Assembly (NCBI RefSeq): GCF_003075075.1
Contig: NZ_QCYM01000002.1
Span: 62,001-126,000 of the forward strand
Source of the DNA: Labrenzia sp. 011
Lineage (GTDB): Bacteria; Pseudomonadota; Alphaproteobacteria; Rhizobiales; Stappiaceae
Length of the DNA: 64,000 nucleotides
Direction of reading: 5' to 3'
Shown: positions 43,036-53,688 of the stretch, piece by piece
How the letters are laid out: each line of letters begins with the position of its first letter
Position numbering within the stretch: position 1 is the stretch's first letter
Notes under the pieces: generated by a model
Database searches by the model: none
What the model was told of the DNA's origin: nothing
The model's input: only the letters and a program-made list of their open reading frames with translations
Made by a program: the position numbers and the translations under genes

Positions 43036-45246
43036 ATGAGCTACAGGAATTTCACCCTTGAGACCGACGAAGACGGTTTCGCGCTGATCACCTGGGACAT
43101 GCCGGACAAGTCGATGAATGTCATCGATCTCACCGTCATGGACGAACTGGACGCCATTGTCGATCAGGTTGCAGGCGACGAGGGTATCAAAGGCGCCATT
43201 ATCACCTCCGGCAAGTCCGCCTTCTCCGGCGGTGCCGACCTGACCATGCTGGAAGGTCTGCTGAAGGACTTTCACATCAAGCGTGGCAACGATCCCGAGG
43301 CCGCAGCGACAGTGCTGTTCGAGGGCTCCCGCAAACTGTCGCAGGTCTACCGCAAGCTGGAAACCTGCGGCAAACCGTTTGTTGCCGCCGTATCGGGCAC
43401 CTGCATGGGGGGCGGGACGGAGCTGGCGCTGGCCTGTCACGGGCGGGTTGCCGACGAAGGCCTGAAGATGGGCCTGCCGGAAGTCAAGATCGGTCTCTTC
43501 CCGGGCGCAGGCGGCACCCAGCGCGTCATGCGCATGACAGACGCCCAGCAGGGCCTGCAATTCCTGCTGCAGGGCCGCACCCTGCGCGCGCCGCAAGCCA
43601 GGCAGATGAAGCTGGTGGACGAGGTCACCCCGACCAGGAAGCTGGTGGCTGCCGCGCAAAAGATGCTGAAAGCGGGCCTCGATCCGGTCAAGGACTGGGA
43701 CAAGAAGGGCTACAAGCTGCCGAACGGCAAGGTCTACTCCCCGGCAGGGTTCCAGTTCTGGCCGGCGGCGAATGCCATCTACCGCAGGGAAACCCACGAC
43801 AATTATCCGGGCGCCCGCTACCTGCTGCGTTCGGTGGTCGAGGGCCTGCAGCTGCCGATGGATCTGGCCCTGCGGGTCGAGAGCCGGTATTTCGCCAAGG
43901 TTCTGCAGACGCCGGAAGCGGCCAACATGATCCGCTCGCTGTTCGTTTCCATGCAGGAACTGAACAAGCTGGCCCGCCGGCCGGCGGACCAGCGTCCGAA
44001 CCGGATCAGGAAGGTCGGCATTATCGGCGCCGGGTTCATGGGAGCGGGCATCGCCTATGTCACGGCCCAGGCCGGGATCGATGTGGTTCTGATCGACCGT
44101 GACCAGGAGGCCGCCGACAAGGGCAAGGCCCATAGCGACGAGCTGATGAGCAAGGCGATCAAGCGCGGCCGGGCGAGCGAAGGGCAGAAGGAAAAGCTGC
44201 TTTCCAGGATCAACGCGACCCCCGACTACAATGCGCTCGGTGACTGCGACCTGGTGATCGAGGCGGTCTTCGAAGATCGCGACATCAAGAAGACGGTGAC
44301 CGAAAACGCCGAAGCGGTGATGAAGTCCCGGGCGATCTTCGCCTCGAACACTTCCACCTTGCCGATCACCTCGCTGGCACAGGCCTCGAAGCGGCCGAAG
44401 AACTTCATCGGCATCCACTTCTTCTCTCCCGTCGACAAGATGATGCTCGTCGAGGTGATTCTCGGCAAACGGACCTCGGATCGGGCGCTGGCCATGGCGC
44501 TGGATTACATCAAGGCGATCCGCAAGACGCCGATCGTGGTCAACGACAGCCGCGGTTTCTACACGTCCCGTGTGGTCATGACCTATATCCGCGAAGGCCT
44601 GATGATGCTTGCGGACGGTGTTCCGGCCGCGATGGTCGAAAACGCCGGCAGGATGGCCGGCATGCCGGTCGGACCGCTGTCGCTGGGAGATGAGGTCGCC
44701 CTCGACCTAGCCTGGAAAATCGTGTCGGCTGCCCGCAAGGACCTGGGGGTGAAATATCTCGAGGGACCGCTCGACAACATCCTGGAAGAGATGGTGGTCA
44801 AGAGGGAACGGTTCGGCCGGAAGAACGGCAAGGGCTTTTACGACTACAAGGGCAAGGAAAAAAGCCTGTGGCCGGGCCTTTCGGAGGTCACCGGCCAGCC
44901 CAAGCCCGCGGAAAGCTTCAATATCGAGGAGCTCAAGCAACGGCTTCTGGTGATGCAGGCGCTGGAGACCGCGCGCATATTCGAGGAAAAATGCCTGACG
45001 GATGTGCGCGAGGCCGATGTCGGCTCGATCCTCGGTTTCGGTTTCGCTCCCTATTCGGGCGGAACGCTGAGTTACATCGACACGATGGGGACTCCCGCCT
45101 TTCTCGAGCTGTGCAAGAAATTCACCCGCAAATGGGGACCGCGTTTCAAACCGAACCGCCTGCTGCGGGAAATGGCCCGGGAAAACGAAACCTTCTACGG
45201 CAGGTTTCCGCCCAAAGCGGAGCAGAAACAGAAGGACGCCGCCTGA
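43036..45246 (+). CDS. FadB/FadJ-like multifunctional enoyl-CoA hydratase/3-hydroxyacyl-CoA dehydrogenase
   Basis: The 736-residue protein has an N-terminal crotonase domain ([26 protein letters not shown] and catalytic Glu in [16 protein letters not shown]). A 3-hydroxyacyl-CoA dehydrogenase follows, with NAD-binding [20 protein letters not shown] near residue 332, the catalytic [13 protein letters not shown] block and a C-terminal HCDH domain. It hydrates enoyl-CoA and oxidises the resulting hydroxyacyl-CoA. The start is ATG 43036, with GAGGAGG ahead. A 157-bp gap after the thiolase gene has no clear terminator, so the two are probably co-transcribed. Confidence 0.94.
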   Translation: MSYRNFTLETDEDGFALITWDMPDKSMNVIDLTVMDELDAIVDQVAGDEGIKGAIITSGKSAFSGGADLTMLEGLLKDFHIKRGNDPEAAATVLFEGSRKLSQVYRKLETCGKPFVAAVSGTCMGGGTELALACHGRVADEGLKMGLPEVKIGLFPGAGGTQRVMRMTDAQQGLQFLLQGRTLRAPQARQMKLVDEVTPTRKLVAAAQKMLKAGLDPVKDWDKKGYKLPNGKVYSPAGFQFWPAANAIYRRETHDNYPGARYLLRSVVEGLQLPMDLALRVESRYFAKVLQTPEAANMIRSLFVSMQELNKLARRPADQRPNRIRKVGIIGAGFMGAGIAYVTAQAGIDVVLIDRDQEAADKGKAHSDELMSKAIKRGRASEGQKEKLLSRINATPDYNALGDCDLVIEAVFEDRDIKKTVTENAEAVMKSRAIFASNTSTLPITSLAQASKRPKNFIGIHFFSPVDKMMLVEVILGKRTSDRALAMALDYIKAIRKTPIVVNDSRGFYTSRVVMTYIREGLMMLADGVPAAMVENAGRMAGMPVGPLSLGDEVALDLAWKIVSAARKDLGVKYLEGPLDNILEEMVVKRERFGRKNGKGFYDYKGKEKSLWPGLSEVTGQPKPAESFNIEELKQRLLVMQALETARIFEEKCLTDVREADVGSILGFGFAPYSGGTLSYIDTMGTPAFLELCKKFTRKWGPRFKPNRLLREMARENETFYGRFPPKAEQKQKDAA

Positions 45247-45362
45247 CGGCAATGACGATGCCGCCCTTGCCTTCACGCAGGGTGGCATCGATATTTCTGC
45301 CTATTTCATACGCAATAGGTGTTAGCGAATTACGACAAAACTTGATCCATCTCATGTCGTCA

Positions 45363-45389
45363 TGCACAGTTCAGGTCTACCGTTGTGCA
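45363..45389. promoter_or_regulatory. Inverted TGCACA/TGTGCA repeat upstream of the AraC gene
   Basis: TGCACA (45363-45368) and TGTGCA (45384-45389) are separated by 15 bp, about two helical turns centre to centre, 20-47 bp before the AraC start codon. It could be an autoregulatory site. The arms are short, so chance cannot be excluded. Confidence 0.3.
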
Positions 45390-45409
45390 CGGTTGGGGTG
45401 GAGAAATAG

Positions 45410-46432
45410 ATGCCGTTAGAAGGCGAGTGGGCACGCGCTGACGTTTTCCGGGTCTTGCGCGATATCTGTTCAAACGAGAATTTGGACTGGCCGCATATGG
45501 CGCGGCTTTACAATTTCGAACTTTCCAGTCTCGAAGATCCACGTGGTGTCGTGCCCATATCCGCATGGTTTGGCGTCTTCGAACATGTTGCCGAAACCCT
45601 GGGCAACGACGCGGTGATGTTCGACCTTTTCAACAACATCGACATCGGCTGTTTTTCGATCTTCGACTACCTGTTTTCCTGCGCACCCACTTTCCGGGAC
45701 GCCTGTCAGGCCTGGGTGAAGTTCATGCCGATCCGCTCGAACGCCTACCGGCTCAGTTTCCAGGAAACGGATACAGGCGGCTATGTCGAATGGCCCATCC
45801 TGGAAGGGCGCGGCAAATGGCAACAGAACATGTTCGGCCGTATCGGCTGGGCTGCCCAGCAGATGGAACACGCCACGGACATGCATGTTCCGCCGATCCT
45901 GATCGAACTGGCGACGTCCCCGCCGAAGAACACTTCGGCCTTTCAGAAGAAATATCAGGGGCGCCTGAAATTCTGCGCCCCGCACAACCGGATCTCCTTT
46001 CCGCGCACGCTGCTTTCCCGGCAGCTGCGCCGCAACGACCCGCATCTGTACGAAATCATCCTGAAGGCCGCCACCAGCGAGCTGAACTCCTTCGACAGGC
46101 TGGAATCGCCGCTTTCCAGGATAGCCAATGAGGTCGCTTCGAGCCTGTCGAACGGCTCTTGCACGCTGCCGCAGATCGCGGCCAAGCTGGGCATGTCCCA
46201 GAGAGCCGTGCAGCGCGTGCTGGAAAAGGAAGGTACGAGCTACCGCAAACTCAGCGAGGAAATACGGCGCTCCGCTGCGGAAAGATATCTGCGCAGTACG
46301 GAACTGCCGATGAAAGAGATCGCCTTTCTGCTGGGATTCTCCGAACTGAGCACCTTTTCCAGAGCCGTGAAGACCTGGTTCGGCGTCTCCCCCAGGAAGG
46401 TGCGCGAAGCGCCTGCCGACCAGCCGCGATGA
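45410..46432 (+). CDS. AraC family transcriptional regulator
   Basis: The 340-residue protein has an N-terminal Arabinose_bd-type effector domain (to about residue 220) and a C-terminal pair of HTH motifs (LPQIAAKLGMSQRAVQRVLE and MKEIAFLLGFSELSTFSRAV). It is of the OruR/ArgR-like group. The gene follows the fadB-like gene by 163 bp on the same strand but has its own upstream region with an inverted repeat. It could control the acyl-CoA locus or distant genes; the sequence does not decide. Confidence 0.88.
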   Translation: MPLEGEWARADVFRVLRDICSNENLDWPHMARLYNFELSSLEDPRGVVPISAWFGVFEHVAETLGNDAVMFDLFNNIDIGCFSIFDYLFSCAPTFRDACQAWVKFMPIRSNAYRLSFQETDTGGYVEWPILEGRGKWQQNMFGRIGWAAQQMEHATDMHVPPILIELATSPPKNTSAFQKKYQGRLKFCAPHNRISFPRTLLSRQLRRNDPHLYEIILKAATSELNSFDRLESPLSRIANEVASSLSNGSCTLPQIAAKLGMSQRAVQRVLEKEGTSYRKLSEEIRRSAAERYLRSTELPMKEIAFLLGFSELSTFSRAVKTWFGVSPRKVREAPADQPR

Positions 46433-46522
46433 GGTGGCGGCGCGCTTGCACATTGTAATCGGGGCCCATTGTTCCTAACTTTCGCTCAGAAGTTCGTCAC
46501 CGACGTCATTCAGGAGAAACTT

Positions 46523-46798
46523 ATGTCCGACACCGGCTTGAGCCGTTTTCTGGGAGGCTCGCCCGCGCAGGTGCTGTTGCGGCTGGTGTTCCTCTCCTTT
46601 GTGGTCGGCATCGTGCTGTCGGCCTTGAACCTGGATCCGCTCGATCTTGTCGACATGACCGTCGAATTCGTCGAACGGCTGTGGAACATGGGCTTCCATG
46701 CCATCGGACGCCTTGGCGGTTATCTCTTGATCGGTGCGATCGTCGTCGTGCCGATCTGGCTGCTGACCCGGATCCTGTCCATGGGCAGGGACCGGTAA
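46523..46798 (+). CDS. Small inner-membrane protein (DUF6460-like)
   Basis: The 91-residue protein has two hydrophobic helices (LLRLVFLSFVVGIVLSAL and GGYLLIGAIVVVPIWLLTRI) joined by a segment with Asp, Glu and Trp. It resembles a conserved alphaproteobacterial family of unknown function (DUF6460). The start is ATG 46523, preceded by CAGGAG. It lies alone between the AraC gene and a convergent deacetylase-family gene. Confidence 0.7.
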   Translation: MSDTGLSRFLGGSPAQVLLRLVFLSFVVGIVLSALNLDPLDLVDMTVEFVERLWNMGFHAIGRLGGYLLIGAIVVVPIWLLTRILSMGRDR

Positions 46799-46881
46799 GC
46801 CCCGGTTGCCGAAACTCATAGGTCTGCTTCGCCTCCTCTGATCGGAGGCCAGGGCGCGCGTGCTGCGCAACGCAAACGCCG

Positions 46882-47817
46882 TCACCCGAACATTTCGGCG
46901 TGAGCGCCCGTGCTGTCCAGGATCGCCCTGGCGCTGCGATGCAACGTCAGGTGCCGGTCGGCGAGTTCCTCGATATCGGCCGAATACCCGCCCCCGAGCA
47001 CGCCGGCCAGAGGAATGCCGGCAGCCGCGACCGTGCTGATCACGAAGCGGTCCCGCATGTGCAGTCCCTCGCGCGTGAGCGCCAGACGACCCAGCCGGTC
47101 ATGTTCGTAGGGATCGACCCCGGCATTATAGACCACGATATCCCAGGCCTGCCGTTTCAGAAGGTCCGGCAGAACCGCCGCGAGCCGTTGCAGATAATCG
47201 GAATCGGCAGTCGCGTCGGGCAGACCAATGTCCAGATGCGACGGGACCTTGCGGACCGGATAGTTTCGTTCCGAATGCATCGAGAAGGTAAAGATGTCCG
47301 GGTCGCCCTGAAAGATATCTGCGGTTCCGTCACCCTGATGCACGTCGAGATCGACAATCAGCGCCTTGCCGATGGCTCCGTCCGCCTGCATGACCCGGAG
47401 CGCGACGGCGACATCGTTGAACACGCAGAAGCCCGCTCCATGCGCCTTGCGGGCGTGATGACTGCCGCCGGCCGTGTTGCAGGCCAGTCCGTGTTCCAGG
47501 GCCAGATAACAGGTCAGGACAGTGCCGCCCGTCGCGCAGCGGGCCCGCAGCGCGATGTCCTCGCGCATGGGAAACCCGATCTCGCGGGCGATCCTGTCCG
47601 GGACGGTGCCGTTGAAGACCTGGTCCACATAGGCGGGATCATGCGCCAGGGCGACCCATTCAAAGGGTGCGGGCCGGGGCCGATAGAAACTGCCGCCGTC
47701 CAGAAGGCCTTCCGTGCGGATCCGTTCGGCGACCGCGCGGAACTTGTCCATCGGAAAGCGGTGATTGGCAGGCAGGTCGGCGCAATAGGCCGGATGGTGG
47801 ACAATCGGCAGGGGCAT
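46882..47817 (-). CDS. Histone deacetylase family protein (class II-like amidohydrolase)
   Basis: The 311-residue zinc amidohydrolase has the family active-site blocks: [20 protein letters not shown] with the tandem His, metal-binding [14 protein letters not shown], and [14 protein letters not shown]. Bacterial members deacetylate acetylated amines, acetoin-linked or other small substrates rather than histones. ATG 47817 is chosen because family members start at this [14 protein letters not shown] 47853 is an alternative that adds 12 residues. A second deacetylase-family gene ends at position 123 of this window. Confidence 0.88.
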   Translation of the reverse strand: MPLPIVHHPAYCADLPANHRFPMDKFRAVAERIRTEGLLDGGSFYRPRPAPFEWVALAHDPAYVDQVFNGTVPDRIAREIGFPMREDIALRARCATGGTVLTCYLALEHGLACNTAGGSHHARKAHGAGFCVFNDVAVALRVMQADGAIGKALIVDLDVHQGDGTADIFQGDPDIFTFSMHSERNYPVRKVPSHLDIGLPDATADSDYLQRLAAVLPDLLKRQAWDIVVYNAGVDPYEHDRLGRLALTREGLHMRDRFVISTVAAAGIPLAGVLGGGYSADIEELADRHLTLHRSARAILDSTGAHAEMFG

Positions 47818-47968
47818 CCCAGGCACTATATGGCGGGATTTCCGTTCTGGCATCCTTTTGAAGGCCAGATAGCCTCGTTCTTTGTGTCAGGGTGCGCTAT
47901 GGCATGAAAACCGATTGACGAGACGGACAAAGCCGGACAAGAAGGCCTTTCCGCCCACACGAGCTTTC

Positions 47969-49321
47969 ATGACCCAGTCCACGCCCCTCAATGATCCGTC
48001 GAGACTTGCCTTCACGGTAACACACCGCTCGGTGCTTGCCGTCGCGGTTCCCATGACCCTCGGCTATCTGTCAACGCCCCTGCTCGGTCTCGTCGACATG
48101 GCGGTGATCGGACGGCTCGGCGATGCGGCCCTGCTCGGCGGCATTGCCATGGGCGGTGTCATTTTCGACCTGGCCTTCACCAGCTTCAATTTCCTGCGCT
48201 CCGGAACCACCGGGCTGACCGCACAGGCTCTGGGCGCCCGGGACAGCGTTGAGATCAGGGCAACGCTTCTGCGGGCCCTTATCCTCGCAGTGATCGGCGG
48301 CCTGGCGATCATCGCCCTGCAGGTCCCGGTCCGCGAGGCGGGCCTGTGGTTTCTCGGCGGCAGTTCCGAAGTGCAGGCCGCGACAACACTTTATTATGAC
48401 GTGCGGATTTACAGCGCCCCGTTCCTGCTCGCCAATTACGCCATTCTGGGCTGGCTGATCGGCCTCGGGCGGGCCGGAACTGCCCTGGTGCTGCAGCTTT
48501 TCCTCAACAGCATCAATATCGCGCTCAGCGTCTGGTTCGTCATCGGGCTGAACTGGAGTGTCGAAGGGGTGGCACTGGCCACCGTTTTCAGTGAATTCGC
48601 GGCAATGGTGCTCGGCCTTGTCGTGGTACTCAACAACGTCAAACGGGGCTCCTGGCCGTCCCTTGCAGTGATCTTCGACCGGCAGCTGCTGATGCGCATG
48701 ATGGCGGTGAACCGGGACATCATGATCCGGTCCTTCGCCCTGCTCTATGCCTATGCCTTTTTCATGGCCCGCTCGGCCGATCAGGGCGACGCGATGCTGG
48801 CCGCCAATGCGGTTCTGGAAAAATTCATTCTCATTTCGGGATATTTTCTGGACGGTCTTGCCACAGCCGCCGAACAACTGGCGGGCCGTGCGGTCGGCGC
48901 CCGGCACCGGCCGGCGTTCGACAGGACACTGAAGCTCACGGCTCTGTGGAGCTTTGCCCTGGCCGGTGGCCTCGCGGTCATCTTCTATGTTTTCGGACCG
49001 GTCCTGATCGCTTTCATGATCACCGTGCCGGAAGTCCGGGAGCTCGGCGACACCTATCTGATCTGGGCCGTCATGGCGCCGCTACTGGGCGTTCTGGCGT
49101 TTCAGATGGATGGCGTCTTCATTGGCGCCACCTGGTCGGACACCATGCGCAACATGATGCTGATCTCGCTGGTGGCCTATATCGCGGCCTATTACATCCT
49201 CTTCCCGATTCTCGGCAATCACGGCCTCTGGCTGGCCCTGGAGCTGTTCCTGGGGATACGCGGCATTACCCTGCTTATAGCCTGCCGGAAGCGGGCAGCG
49301 CAGACTTTCGCGGATGCCTGA
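47969..49321 (+). CDS. MATE family efflux transporter (DinF-like)
   Basis: The 450-residue protein has twelve predicted membrane helices in two halves and the MATE family core (VAVPMTLGYLSTPLLGLVDM). Its sequence is of the DinF branch, which exports cationic drugs or oxidants using Na+ or H+ gradients. ATG 47969 is preceded by a weak ribosome-binding site. It is divergent from the deacetylase-family gene by 151 bp. Confidence 0.9.
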   Translation: MTQSTPLNDPSRLAFTVTHRSVLAVAVPMTLGYLSTPLLGLVDMAVIGRLGDAALLGGIAMGGVIFDLAFTSFNFLRSGTTGLTAQALGARDSVEIRATLLRALILAVIGGLAIIALQVPVREAGLWFLGGSSEVQAATTLYYDVRIYSAPFLLANYAILGWLIGLGRAGTALVLQLFLNSINIALSVWFVIGLNWSVEGVALATVFSEFAAMVLGLVVVLNNVKRGSWPSLAVIFDRQLLMRMMAVNRDIMIRSFALLYAYAFFMARSADQGDAMLAANAVLEKFILISGYFLDGLATAAEQLAGRAVGARHRPAFDRTLKLTALWSFALAGGLAVIFYVFGPVLIAFMITVPEVRELGDTYLIWAVMAPLLGVLAFQMDGVFIGATWSDTMRNMMLISLVAYIAAYYILFPILGNHGLWLALELFLGIRGITLLIACRKRAAQTFADA

Positions 49322-49396
49322 GGGAACCAACGGACGAACCCTTCCCCCGTTTTCCCCGGCCTGCTGAGCACAGCCGGGACGCCCCATGGTCAACGT

Positions 49397-50491
49397 TCAG
49401 GCCGTCTCCGCAGCCCAGGCCTCTGCATTGACATCCCTTGCTTCGCGCAAGGAGGACAGGCCGTGCCTGTCCAGTCTGGCGGAGAGGCCTGTCAGGATCT
49501 CGCCGATCAGGGCCGGCCCCTGAAAGGACAGGGCCGAATAGAGCTGCAGAAGATCGGCCCCGGCGGTTATCTTGGTCCAGGCGGTGTCGGCACTGTCGAT
49601 GCCTCCGACGCCGACAATCGGCAGATCCGGCCCGGCAAGCCTGCGGGCACGCGCCAGAACGATCGTGGATTTGCGGAACAGCAGCCTGCCGGACAGGCCG
49701 CCGGCCTCCCCGGCCAGAGCGGAACCGCTCAGACCTTCGCGCCCGATGGTCGTATTGGAAACGATCAGCCCGTCGACATTCCTGGCCAGAACCTCTTCGA
49801 CAATGCCCTGCAGGTCCTCATCGGCCACATCCGGCGCAATCTTGAGAAGCACGGGGACGCGACGGCCGTGTCGTGCAGTGCATTCGTCCCGGGCGGACAT
49901 AACCCCGGCGAGAAGTTCGGCGAGCGCGGAGCGCGCCTGCAGATCCCTGAGGCCGGGCGTATTCGGCGAGGACACATTGACGGTGAAATAGGAGGCGATA
50001 TCCGCGAAGGCCAGAATGCCCGCGACATAATCGGCGACACGGTCGGCAGACTCCTTGTTTGCCCCCACATTGATGCCGACGATCCCCCCCGGAGCCTTCC
50101 GGGCCTCCAGACGGCGGCGCAACGCGTCATGGCCTTCGTTGTTGAAGCCGTAACGGTTGATGACCGCCTGTTCGGCCGGCAGGCGGAAAACCCGCGGACG
50201 CGGATTGCCGGGCTGGGGCCTGGGCGTGACGGACCCGACTTCCGTATAGCCGAACCCCAGCCTGAGAAGCGCGTCCGGCACTTCGCCGTTCTTGTCGAAC
50301 CCTGCTGCCATCCCGAGAGGATTCGGAAACATCAGGTCCCAGAGCCTCACGGCAAGGCGCGGATCGGCGCCAGGCCCCTGTCCCGGCATCAGGCCGGTTT
50401 TCAAGGCAAGCACGGTCAGGCGATGGGCGGTCTCCGCGTCCAGGCAGTGAAGCCCCTTGAGGGCCGCCTTTTCAAGCCAGGGCCGGATCAT
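49397..50491 (-). CDS. pyrD: Quinone-dependent dihydroorotate dehydrogenase
   Basis: The 364-residue class 2 enzyme oxidises dihydroorotate to orotate in pyrimidine synthesis at the inner membrane. It has the N-terminal amphipathic helix region, GMAAGFDKNGEV, RYGFNNEGHD, the catalytic-Ser loop NVSSPNTPGLRDLQ, and FMN-binding VGVGGIDSADTA. It overlaps the stop of the upstream DUF952 gene by 4 bp, an arrangement that suggests coupled translation. Confidence 0.96.
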   Translation of the reverse strand: MIRPWLEKAALKGLHCLDAETAHRLTVLALKTGLMPGQGPGADPRLAVRLWDLMFPNPLGMAAGFDKNGEVPDALLRLGFGYTEVGSVTPRPQPGNPRPRVFRLPAEQAVINRYGFNNEGHDALRRRLEARKAPGGIVGINVGANKESADRVADYVAGILAFADIASYFTVNVSSPNTPGLRDLQARSALAELLAGVMSARDECTARHGRRVPVLLKIAPDVADEDLQGIVEEVLARNVDGLIVSNTTIGREGLSGSALAGEAGGLSGRLLFRKSTIVLARARRLAGPDLPIVGVGGIDSADTAWTKITAGADLLQLYSALSFQGPALIGEILTGLSARLDRHGLSSLREARDVNAEAWAAETA

Positions 50492-50832
50492 CGCTCGAGG
50501 TCCGGAAAAACATGGCCGCCGTCCGCCGCCAGGGGAAGATCCTTCACCCAGACCACTGACGCAGGGTCAAGCTGATCGTAAAGATGCGGGAACAGCGCCC
50601 CGCCCCGCGACGGTTCCCACTTCAGGCGGTCGCCGAAGCTGGTGGCGTCAAAGGCTGCCAGCAGCAGATCCGACTGTGCGGCGAAATGTTTGCCGGCTGT
50701 TTCCCGGACCTGATCTGCGGTGGAAAAATGAATGAACCCGTCGGCAAGATCGACCGGGGCTCCGGCGAACACACCGGCATTCACCGCCTCCTGCCAGAGA
50801 AGCCTGGGGACGATCTTGAATATCAATGTCAT
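50488..50832 (-). CDS. DUF952 family protein
   Basis: The 114-residue protein matches the DUF952 pattern: IFKIVPRLLWQEA, GFIHFSTADQVRETA, LKWEPSRGGALFPHLYD. Members are small cytoplasmic proteins of unknown biochemical role, often next to pyrD in alphaproteobacteria. ATG 50832 is chosen because the family starts there. It is the first gene of a two-gene operon with pyrD. Confidence 0.88.
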   Translation of the reverse strand: MTLIFKIVPRLLWQEAVNAGVFAGAPVDLADGFIHFSTADQVRETAGKHFAAQSDLLLAAFDATSFGDRLKWEPSRGGALFPHLYDQLDPASVVWVKDLPLAADGGHVFPDLER

Positions 50833-51057
50833 GCTTTTGTCCGGTTCCATCCGTATTCGACACCGGCCGTGGCCCGCTGCCCTCAACCGGCTGGGACACT
50901 ACTCAAAGGGGATCGGCCGGACAAGAAGGCTTTCCGATCTTTGCAGGATGTCCTGTAATATGGCAGGAGAGGCCGGGACCCAATGCGCGGAGCACACGGC
51001 CACCGAACGGGCGCCTGAGACTGTCCAGGCGCACCGGCAACAGCGAGAGAACCTGGA

Positions 51058-51939
51058 ATGAAGCTTCGGCCTCTTGTGGTGCCAGCACTTCTTCTGACCG
51101 TCACCGGCGGGCTTTTCGCCTGGCTGATGCTCAGCGACCCACCCGAAATCCGCAATGAGACGACCGCCGCGAAGGCGCTCTCCGGTCCGGCGCCGGTCGC
51201 GGCCCCCTCCCCGGATGCAGCGAAACCGGCGCAGGAGCGGTCCGCCTCGACGGCGCCGCTTCCCGGCGATATCCGCAATGTCTCCCCCCACGGCGTCTCG
51301 GCACCGAAGGTCAGCGGCAGCCTCAAGCGGGTGGAACCGTCAAAACGCTATCTGGAACTCAAGAACCCGCCCGTGGAACCGGTCCCGGACGGGCCGGTCG
51401 AACTGACCCGCGTCCAGGTGCTGGACGGCGGCCGCATCCAGTCGGACCGGCTTGTGGTCACGCTCGCACACATCCGGCCTTTGAAAATCGACGAAACCTG
51501 CATTTCCCGGCTTGGCGGCAGCTGGCCCTGCGGTGCGCGGGCCAGAACGTTTCTCCGGGGCCTGATCCGGCAATTCAAGATCACCTGCGAGAAGATAGAG
51601 GACCTGGGGCCCAGGCAGATTCTCGGGAGTTGCCGACGCGGCCATATCGATCTCAGCGCCCGGCTGGTACGCTATGGCTGGGCCGACGCGGCACCCGGCG
51701 CCCCCTCGCACATCACCGAACTCGCCCAGAAGGCGCGGGACCGCAAGGTCGGCAAGTGGCAGTCGGAATGGCTCGCTGAACTGCCGAAGTCTGACTGGGA
51801 AAACGACCCGACCGCCGCCCTGCCCGGCCTGGAGGATCTGGAACCGGAAATCGTCGAGTGGAGCCTGCGCGCGGATCCGGAGCAGCCGGAGCAGGCGCCC
51901 TTCAGTGCTGACACGCCCGAGGATCAGCGCCCGCAATAG
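51058..51939 (+). CDS. SNase-like (thermonuclease family) protein, probably catalytically inactive
   Basis: The 293-residue protein has an N-terminal membrane anchor (LLLTVTGGLFAWLMLS), a Pro/Ala-rich linker (to about 110) and a C-terminal staphylococcal-nuclease-like OB fold (about 115-245: VQVLDGGRIQSDRLVVTLAH, GARARTFLRGLI, DLSARLVRYGWADA). Of the SNase active-site residues, Arg35, Glu43 and Arg87 equivalents do not appear: the RL-x-G-x-D-x-PE block reads VTLAHIRPLKIDET and the YGR block reads ILGSC. The fold call is good, but nuclease activity is doubtful. The location is the periplasmic side of the inner membrane. Confidence 0.75.
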   Translation: MKLRPLVVPALLLTVTGGLFAWLMLSDPPEIRNETTAAKALSGPAPVAAPSPDAAKPAQERSASTAPLPGDIRNVSPHGVSAPKVSGSLKRVEPSKRYLELKNPPVEPVPDGPVELTRVQVLDGGRIQSDRLVVTLAHIRPLKIDETCISRLGGSWPCGARARTFLRGLIRQFKITCEKIEDLGPRQILGSCRRGHIDLSARLVRYGWADAAPGAPSHITELAQKARDRKVGKWQSEWLAELPKSDWENDPTAALPGLEDLEPEIVEWSLRADPEQPEQAPFSADTPEDQRPQ

Positions 51940-51973
51940 CCGTTCCCAAGTCCTTGAGCGACGGATCGCTGCG

Positions 51974-51998
51974 GGGCCCCTGCCTTGAGGGGCCCTTT
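51974..51998. terminator. Terminator between SNase-like gene and lysS
   Basis: GGGCCCCT (51974-51981) and AGGGGCCC (51988-51995) form an 8-bp stem with a GCCTTG loop, followed by TTT, between convergent genes. Confidence 0.75.
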
Positions 51999-52029
51999 GA
52001 AAGCCTCGAATGGAGGATGCAGCGATACC

Positions 52030-53688
52030 CTATGCCGCGAGCTGCCCTTCAAGCGCCTTGCGGATCAGTTCGCGTGTCTCGGCAATACCGTAAAGCGCCA
52101 CGAAGGAACCGAAACGCGGGCCCTTTTCCTGGCCGAGCAGAAGCTGGTACAGCGCGGAGAACCAGGCGATCGAAACGCCCGGACCGCCATCGGGGCCCTT
52201 CTTTGACGGATCCTGATAGCGCTCGATGGACCGGGCAACATCGAGGACCGCGTCCTGAATGGCGGCGCCGTCCGCCTCTGCCGGCAGGGCCGCAAGGGTC
52301 CTGTCCAGCTCTTCCAGCGCCTTGCGTTCCACTTCGTCGGGTGTCTTGAAGGATTTCGACGGTTTGACGAAATCGTCGAAGTAGCGGATGGCGTAGCCGA
52401 CCAGGTCGTCCAGTTCGGGATGGGTCTCGGGCGTCACACCGGGGGCGTAGCGGGAGATGAATGCCCACAGCACGTCCTTGTTTTCCGCGTTGGAGGCAGA
52501 CACCAGATTCAGAAGCATGGCGAAGGTCACCGGCATGTCGATCTTCGGAATATTGCCGGAGTGAATGTGCCAGACAGGATTCTGCAGCTTCTGCTCAACC
52601 GGCATCTGCTGGTACTTCTGGACAAAGGTGTAATATTCATCGACCGCCTTGGGGATGACGTCGAAATAAAGCTTCTTTGCCGTCTTCGGCTTCTGGAAGT
52701 TGTAGAGCGCAAGGCTTTCCGGCGCGGCATAGGTCAGCCATTCGTCGATGGTCAAACCGTTGCCCTTGGACTTGGAGATCTTCTCGCCGTTCTCGTCCAG
52801 GAACAATTCATAGACGTAGTGTTCCGGTGCCTTGCCGCCCAGGATGTTGCAGATCTTGTCGTAGATCGGCGCGTTGGTCTGGTGGTCCTTGCCGAACATT
52901 TCGAAATCCACATCGAGCGCTGCCCAGCGCATGCCGAAATCCGGCTTCCACTGCAGCTTCACGCGGCCGCCGGTGACAGGAACCGTGACGTCTTCGCCGG
53001 TTTCGTCCTCGAAGGTGATCGTGCCGTCCTTCGCATTCACATCCTTCATCGGCACGTAGAGCACGCGGCCGGACGTCGGCGAAATCGGCAGGAACGGGGA
53101 ATAGGTCGCCTGCCGTTCCGCCCCCAGGGTCGGCAGCATCACATCCATGATCTTCCGGTATCTTTCGGTTGCCCGGATCAGCACATCGTCGAATTTTCCG
53201 GACTTGTAATACTCGGTGGCGCTCGCGAATTCGTACTCGAAGCCAAAGGTGTCCAGGAAGCGGCGCAGCATGGCGTTGTTATGGGCAGCAAAGCTTTCGA
53301 AGTCGCCGCCGAACGGGTTCGGCACGGCACTCAGGGGCATCTGCAGATAGGGCTCCATCGCCGCGCGGTCCGGCACGCTTTCGGGGATCTTGCGCATGCC
53401 GTCCATGTCGTCGGAAAAGCACAGCAGGCGGGTGGGGATCCTGTCTTCCGTCAGCAGGCGGAAGGCGGTACGCACCATGGTTGTGCGCAGAACCTCCCCG
53501 AAGGTGCCGATGTGCGGAAGACCGGAAGGGCCGTAGCCGGTTTCGAAAAGAACCGGTTTGTCCGACTCCCGCTTCTCGATCCGTTTGACCAGTTTCCGTG
53601 CTTCCTCGAACGGCCAGGCTTTCGATTTCCGGGCCGCTTCGACAAACTCTTGCGAAAGGTCGAGCGAAGGCAGGGATTGGTCGGTCAT
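52030..53688 (-). CDS. lysS: Lysyl-tRNA synthetase, class I
   Basis: The 552-residue protein is a class I (archaeal-type) LysRS. It has the HIGH-like motif [12 protein letters not shown] near residue 52 and the KMSKS-like motif KISKSKGNG near 317, and has no similarity to class II LysRS motifs. It charges tRNA-Lys. Alphaproteobacteria commonly use this class. ATG 53688 is chosen because the family begins with [20 protein letters not shown]; upstream in-frame sequence is Arg-rich and unlikely. It stands as a single gene. Confidence 0.95.
   Translation of the reverse strand: MTDQSLPSLDLSQEFVEAARKSKAWPFEEARKLVKRIEKRESDKPVLFETGYGPSGLPHIGTFGEVLRTTMVRTAFRLLTEDRIPTRLLCFSDDMDGMRKIPESVPDRAAMEPYLQMPLSAVPNPFGGDFESFAAHNNAMLRRFLDTFGFEYEFASATEYYKSGKFDDVLIRATERYRKIMDVMLPTLGAERQATYSPFLPISPTSGRVLYVPMKDVNAKDGTITFEDETGEDVTVPVTGGRVKLQWKPDFGMRWAALDVDFEMFGKDHQTNAPIYDKICNILGGKAPEHYVYELFLDENGEKISKSKGNGLTIDEWLTYAAPESLALYNFQKPKTAKKLYFDVIPKAVDEYYTFVQKYQQMPVEQKLQNPVWHIHSGNIPKIDMPVTFAMLLNLVSASNAENKDVLWAFISRYAPGVTPETHPELDDLVGYAIRYFDDFVKPSKSFKTPDEVERKALEELDRTLAALPAEADGAAIQDAVLDVARSIERYQDPSKKGPDGGPGVSIAWFSALYQLLLGQEKGPRFGSFVALYGIAETRELIRKALEGQLAA

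Noticed and set aside
47934-50930. A repeated CCGGACAAGAAGGC upstream of the MATE gene and the SNase-like gene
   Set aside because: A single 14-bp match in a GC-rich 3-kb interval, without palindrome or promoter context, is most easily explained by chance.
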